This document shows, piece by piece, positions 5,465-6,565 of a stretch of DNA of 6,565 nucleotides. Position 1 is the stretch's first letter. Each line of letters begins with the position of its first letter. The stretch spans positions 1-6,565 of the forward strand of contig RFRI01000081.1 in NCBI GenBank assembly GCA_009924535.1, written 5' to 3'. The translations under genes and the position numbers were made by a program. Source of the stretch: Verrucomicrobiota bacterium (lineage in GTDB: Bacteria > Verrucomicrobiota > Verrucomicrobiia > Opitutales > UBA953). The notes beneath the pieces are model-generated. The model made no database searches and was not told the origin of the DNA. It saw only the letters and a list, made by a program, of their open reading frames with translations.

Positions 5465-5496
5465 TGGCCAACCGGCCAACTGTTCAACGAATCAAC
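5465..5496. repeat. Degenerate octamer tandem array (TGGCCAAC type, 4 units)
   Basis: Four 8-nt units end in CAAC: TGGCCAAC and CGGCCAAC, then two diverged units that keep only TCAAC. On the minus strand the units begin GTTG. The array starts four bases after the purC stop codon, mirroring the octamer array that starts four bases after the lyase stop. Confidence 0.7.
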
Positions 5497-5499
5497 TTC

Positions 5500-6363
5500 T
5501 TACGAAGTCAGCCGCTCAAGGCATTCCTGGTAGAGGGCCTGCGTCTTGGCGACGACGTCCGCGGGAAGGGTCGGTCCCGGCGCGGTCTTATTCCAAGGCT
5601 GGGCTTCGAGCCAATCACGGACGAATTGCTTATCGTAAGAGGGTTGCGCCCGGCCGGGTTGCCACGTCGAGGCTGGCCAATAACGGGAAGAATCCGGAGT
5701 CAGGACTTCATCGATGAGCACGAGCGAACCATCGGGCGCATGACCGAACTCGAATTTGGTATCCGCGAGAATGACGCCGGCCTTGGCGGCCCGGTCGCGT
5801 CCCATCTTATAAAGAGCGATCGAAGTGTCGTGGACTTTTCGGAAAACATCCGGACCTAAGATTTCGCTGCAGCGCGCGCAGGTGATGGCTTCGTCGTGAC
5901 CTTCGGCCGCCTTGGTCGAAGGGGTAAAAATCGGCTCAGGCAGCGGTGAACCGTCGAGCAGACCTTTAGGGAGCGCATGATCCAGAATCGCGCCGGTCTT
6001 GGTATATTCCTTGAAGCCGCTGCCGGCGAGGTAGCCGCGAACGACGGCTTCGACGGGTAGAGGGACGAGTTTGCGCACCAGCATCGAGCGCGGGATCAGG
6101 TGTTCGTGTCCTTTGAGGGCGCGCGTCAAAGCCGCCAGGTGATCAGGCACGAGGTGCGTCGGGAACACCGCTTTAGCTTGTTCGAACCACCAAAGGCTGA
6201 TTTGCGTAAGCAGAATGCCTTTACCGGGAACGCCATTGGGCATCACGACGTCGAAAGCGGACAGACGATCCGTAGCCACGATGAGGTAGTGTTCGCCGAG
6301 ATCGAAAACTTCGCGGACTTTACCTTTGGCTTTGAGAGGGAACGGCAGGCCCGTGACGGTCAT
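5500..6363 (-). CDS. purC: PurC, phosphoribosylaminoimidazole-succinocarboxamide synthase (SAICAR synthetase)
   Basis: This cytosolic enzyme of de novo purine synthesis joins CAIR and aspartate using ATP to give SAICAR. From ATG 6363 it is 287 aa, within the usual range of the longer bacterial/yeast-type PurC. All main signatures are present: GKVREVFDLG (14-23) for the nucleotide-binding strand-loop; ATDRLSAFDVVMPNGVPGKG (30-49); EAVVRGYLAGSG (105-116); PIFTPSTKAAEGHDEAI (144-160); ILADTKFEFG (198-207); and LIDEVLTPDSSRYWP (216-230). The start at 6363 is chosen because AAGGAAG sits 7 nt upstream. An in-frame ATG at 6396 would add 11 residues (MKTPPLPKEAL) but has no such site, and a start at 6435 is unlikely. 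No other purine genes are in view. The only upstream regulatory hints are two palindromes. Confidence 0.97.
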   Translation of the reverse strand: MTVTGLPFPLKAKGKVREVFDLGEHYLIVATDRLSAFDVVMPNGVPGKGILLTQISLWWFEQAKAVFPTHLVPDHLAALTRALKGHEHLIPRSMLVRKLVPLPVEAVVRGYLAGSGFKEYTKTGAILDHALPKGLLDGSPLPEPIFTPSTKAAEGHDEAITCARCSEILGPDVFRKVHDTSIALYKMGRDRAAKAGVILADTKFEFGHAPDGSLVLIDEVLTPDSSRYWPASTWQPGRAQPSYDKQFVRDWLEAQPWNKTAPGPTLPADVVAKTQALYQECLERLTS

Positions 6364-6368
6364 CAGTG

Positions 6369-6375
6369 CTTCCTT
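6369..6375 (-). promoter_or_regulatory. Shine-Dalgarno of purC
   Basis: On the minus strand AAGGAAG lies upstream of the ATG at 6363, with the AGGA core about 7 nt away. It is the clearest ribosome binding site in the window and favours this start over ATG 6396. Confidence 0.65.
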
Positions 6376-6459
6376 GGGCAAGGGCGGCGTTTTCATTCTG
6401 CTGACCAAATAGGCATCGGCAGGCCGTAAGGGCAAGGAGAAGGTGATAAAGCGGGCAGA

Positions 6460-6472
6460 TTAGAGCGTCTAA
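6460..6472. promoter_or_regulatory. Operator-like palindrome TTAGA-GCG-TCTAA upstream of purC
   Basis: A perfect 5-bp inverted repeat with a 3-nt centre lies 96 nt upstream of the purC start. On the minus strand TCTAAT (6464-6459) overlaps it and resembles a -10 box, but no matching -35 was found. It could be a regulator site or chance. Confidence 0.3.
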
Positions 6473-6494
6473 GCGGGGTGTGTCCCGACGCACG

Positions 6495-6508
6495 TTGACT
6501 ATGGTCAA
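6495..6508. promoter_or_regulatory. Operator-like palindrome TTGAC-TATG-GTCAA
   Basis: This inverted repeat has 5-bp arms and lies between purC and whatever follows on the plus strand. TTGACT on the plus strand and TTGACC on the minus strand both look like -35 boxes, so it may be a divergent promoter or operator. No convincing -10 box was found for either direction. Confidence 0.3.
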
Positions 6509-6547
6509 TCGGCGGAGAACATAGGCATCACCCCAAAATAAAACCTG

Positions 6548-6565
6548 ATGACCAAAACAACCTCC
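6548..6565 (+). CDS. Possible first codons of a plus-strand gene running off the window
   Basis: An ATG at 6548 is followed by five sense codons (M-T-K-T-T-S) to the window edge. There is no clear Shine-Dalgarno. Its position downstream of the TTGAC palindrome and divergent from purC is the only support. Confidence 0.2.

Noticed and set aside
5365..5487. 41-residue N-terminal extension of the FG-GAP protein
   Set aside because: It would translate through the REP-like element and put the signal peptide internally. The ATG at 5364 gives a normal signal peptide.

Overview
This looks like ordinary chromosome from a GC-rich bacterium, most likely a Verrucomicrobiota member close to Opitutales/Opitutaceae. 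That placement is an inference. It rests on the secreted FG-GAP/VCBS propeller protein, the general character of the proteins, sparse Shine-Dalgarno sequences, and intergenic DNA packed with short periodic repeats. It was not tested by database search. No phage, plasmid or CRISPR genes are present.

Layout. The 3' end of folC (folate polyglutamylation) overlaps by ATGA a RluA-family pseudouridine synthase gene; both are on the plus strand. A gene-free stretch (1133-1435) holds a nested palindromic repeat region and one copy of a REP-like hairpin. The minus-strand pair ogt-comF follows, overlapping by 17 nt: a DNA alkyl-cysteine repair protein and a phosphoribosyltransferase-fold ComF protein. 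A MalY/PatB-type PLP C-S lyase runs divergently on the plus strand from 2671. The next gap (3835-4103) has an octamer tandem array, a long hairpin and a heptamer array. It leads into tRNA-Gln(CTG) and a strong terminator hairpin. Two minus-strand genes close the window: a secreted FG-GAP/VCBS propeller protein and purC (SAICAR synthetase). Between them lie a second, inverted copy of the REP-like element and another octamer array. The last ~130 bases hold two operator-like palindromes and possibly the first codons of a plus-strand gene.

How it works together. The genes are mostly housekeeping (folate, rRNA/tRNA modification, DNA repair, sulfur amino acids, tRNA, purines) and do not form one pathway. 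The only clear co-expression units are folC-rluA-like and ogt-comF.

The unusual part is between the genes. All three larger intergenic spaces carry degenerate tandem arrays with a 7-8 nt period. The unit sequence differs between places while the period is kept, and several arrays occur as inverted pairs that could fold into long hairpins. In addition, a 28-nt element (GTAG tetranucleotide plus a perfect 9-bp hairpin) occurs as two identical inverted copies 4 kb apart. This resembles REP elements mobilised by RAYT transposases.
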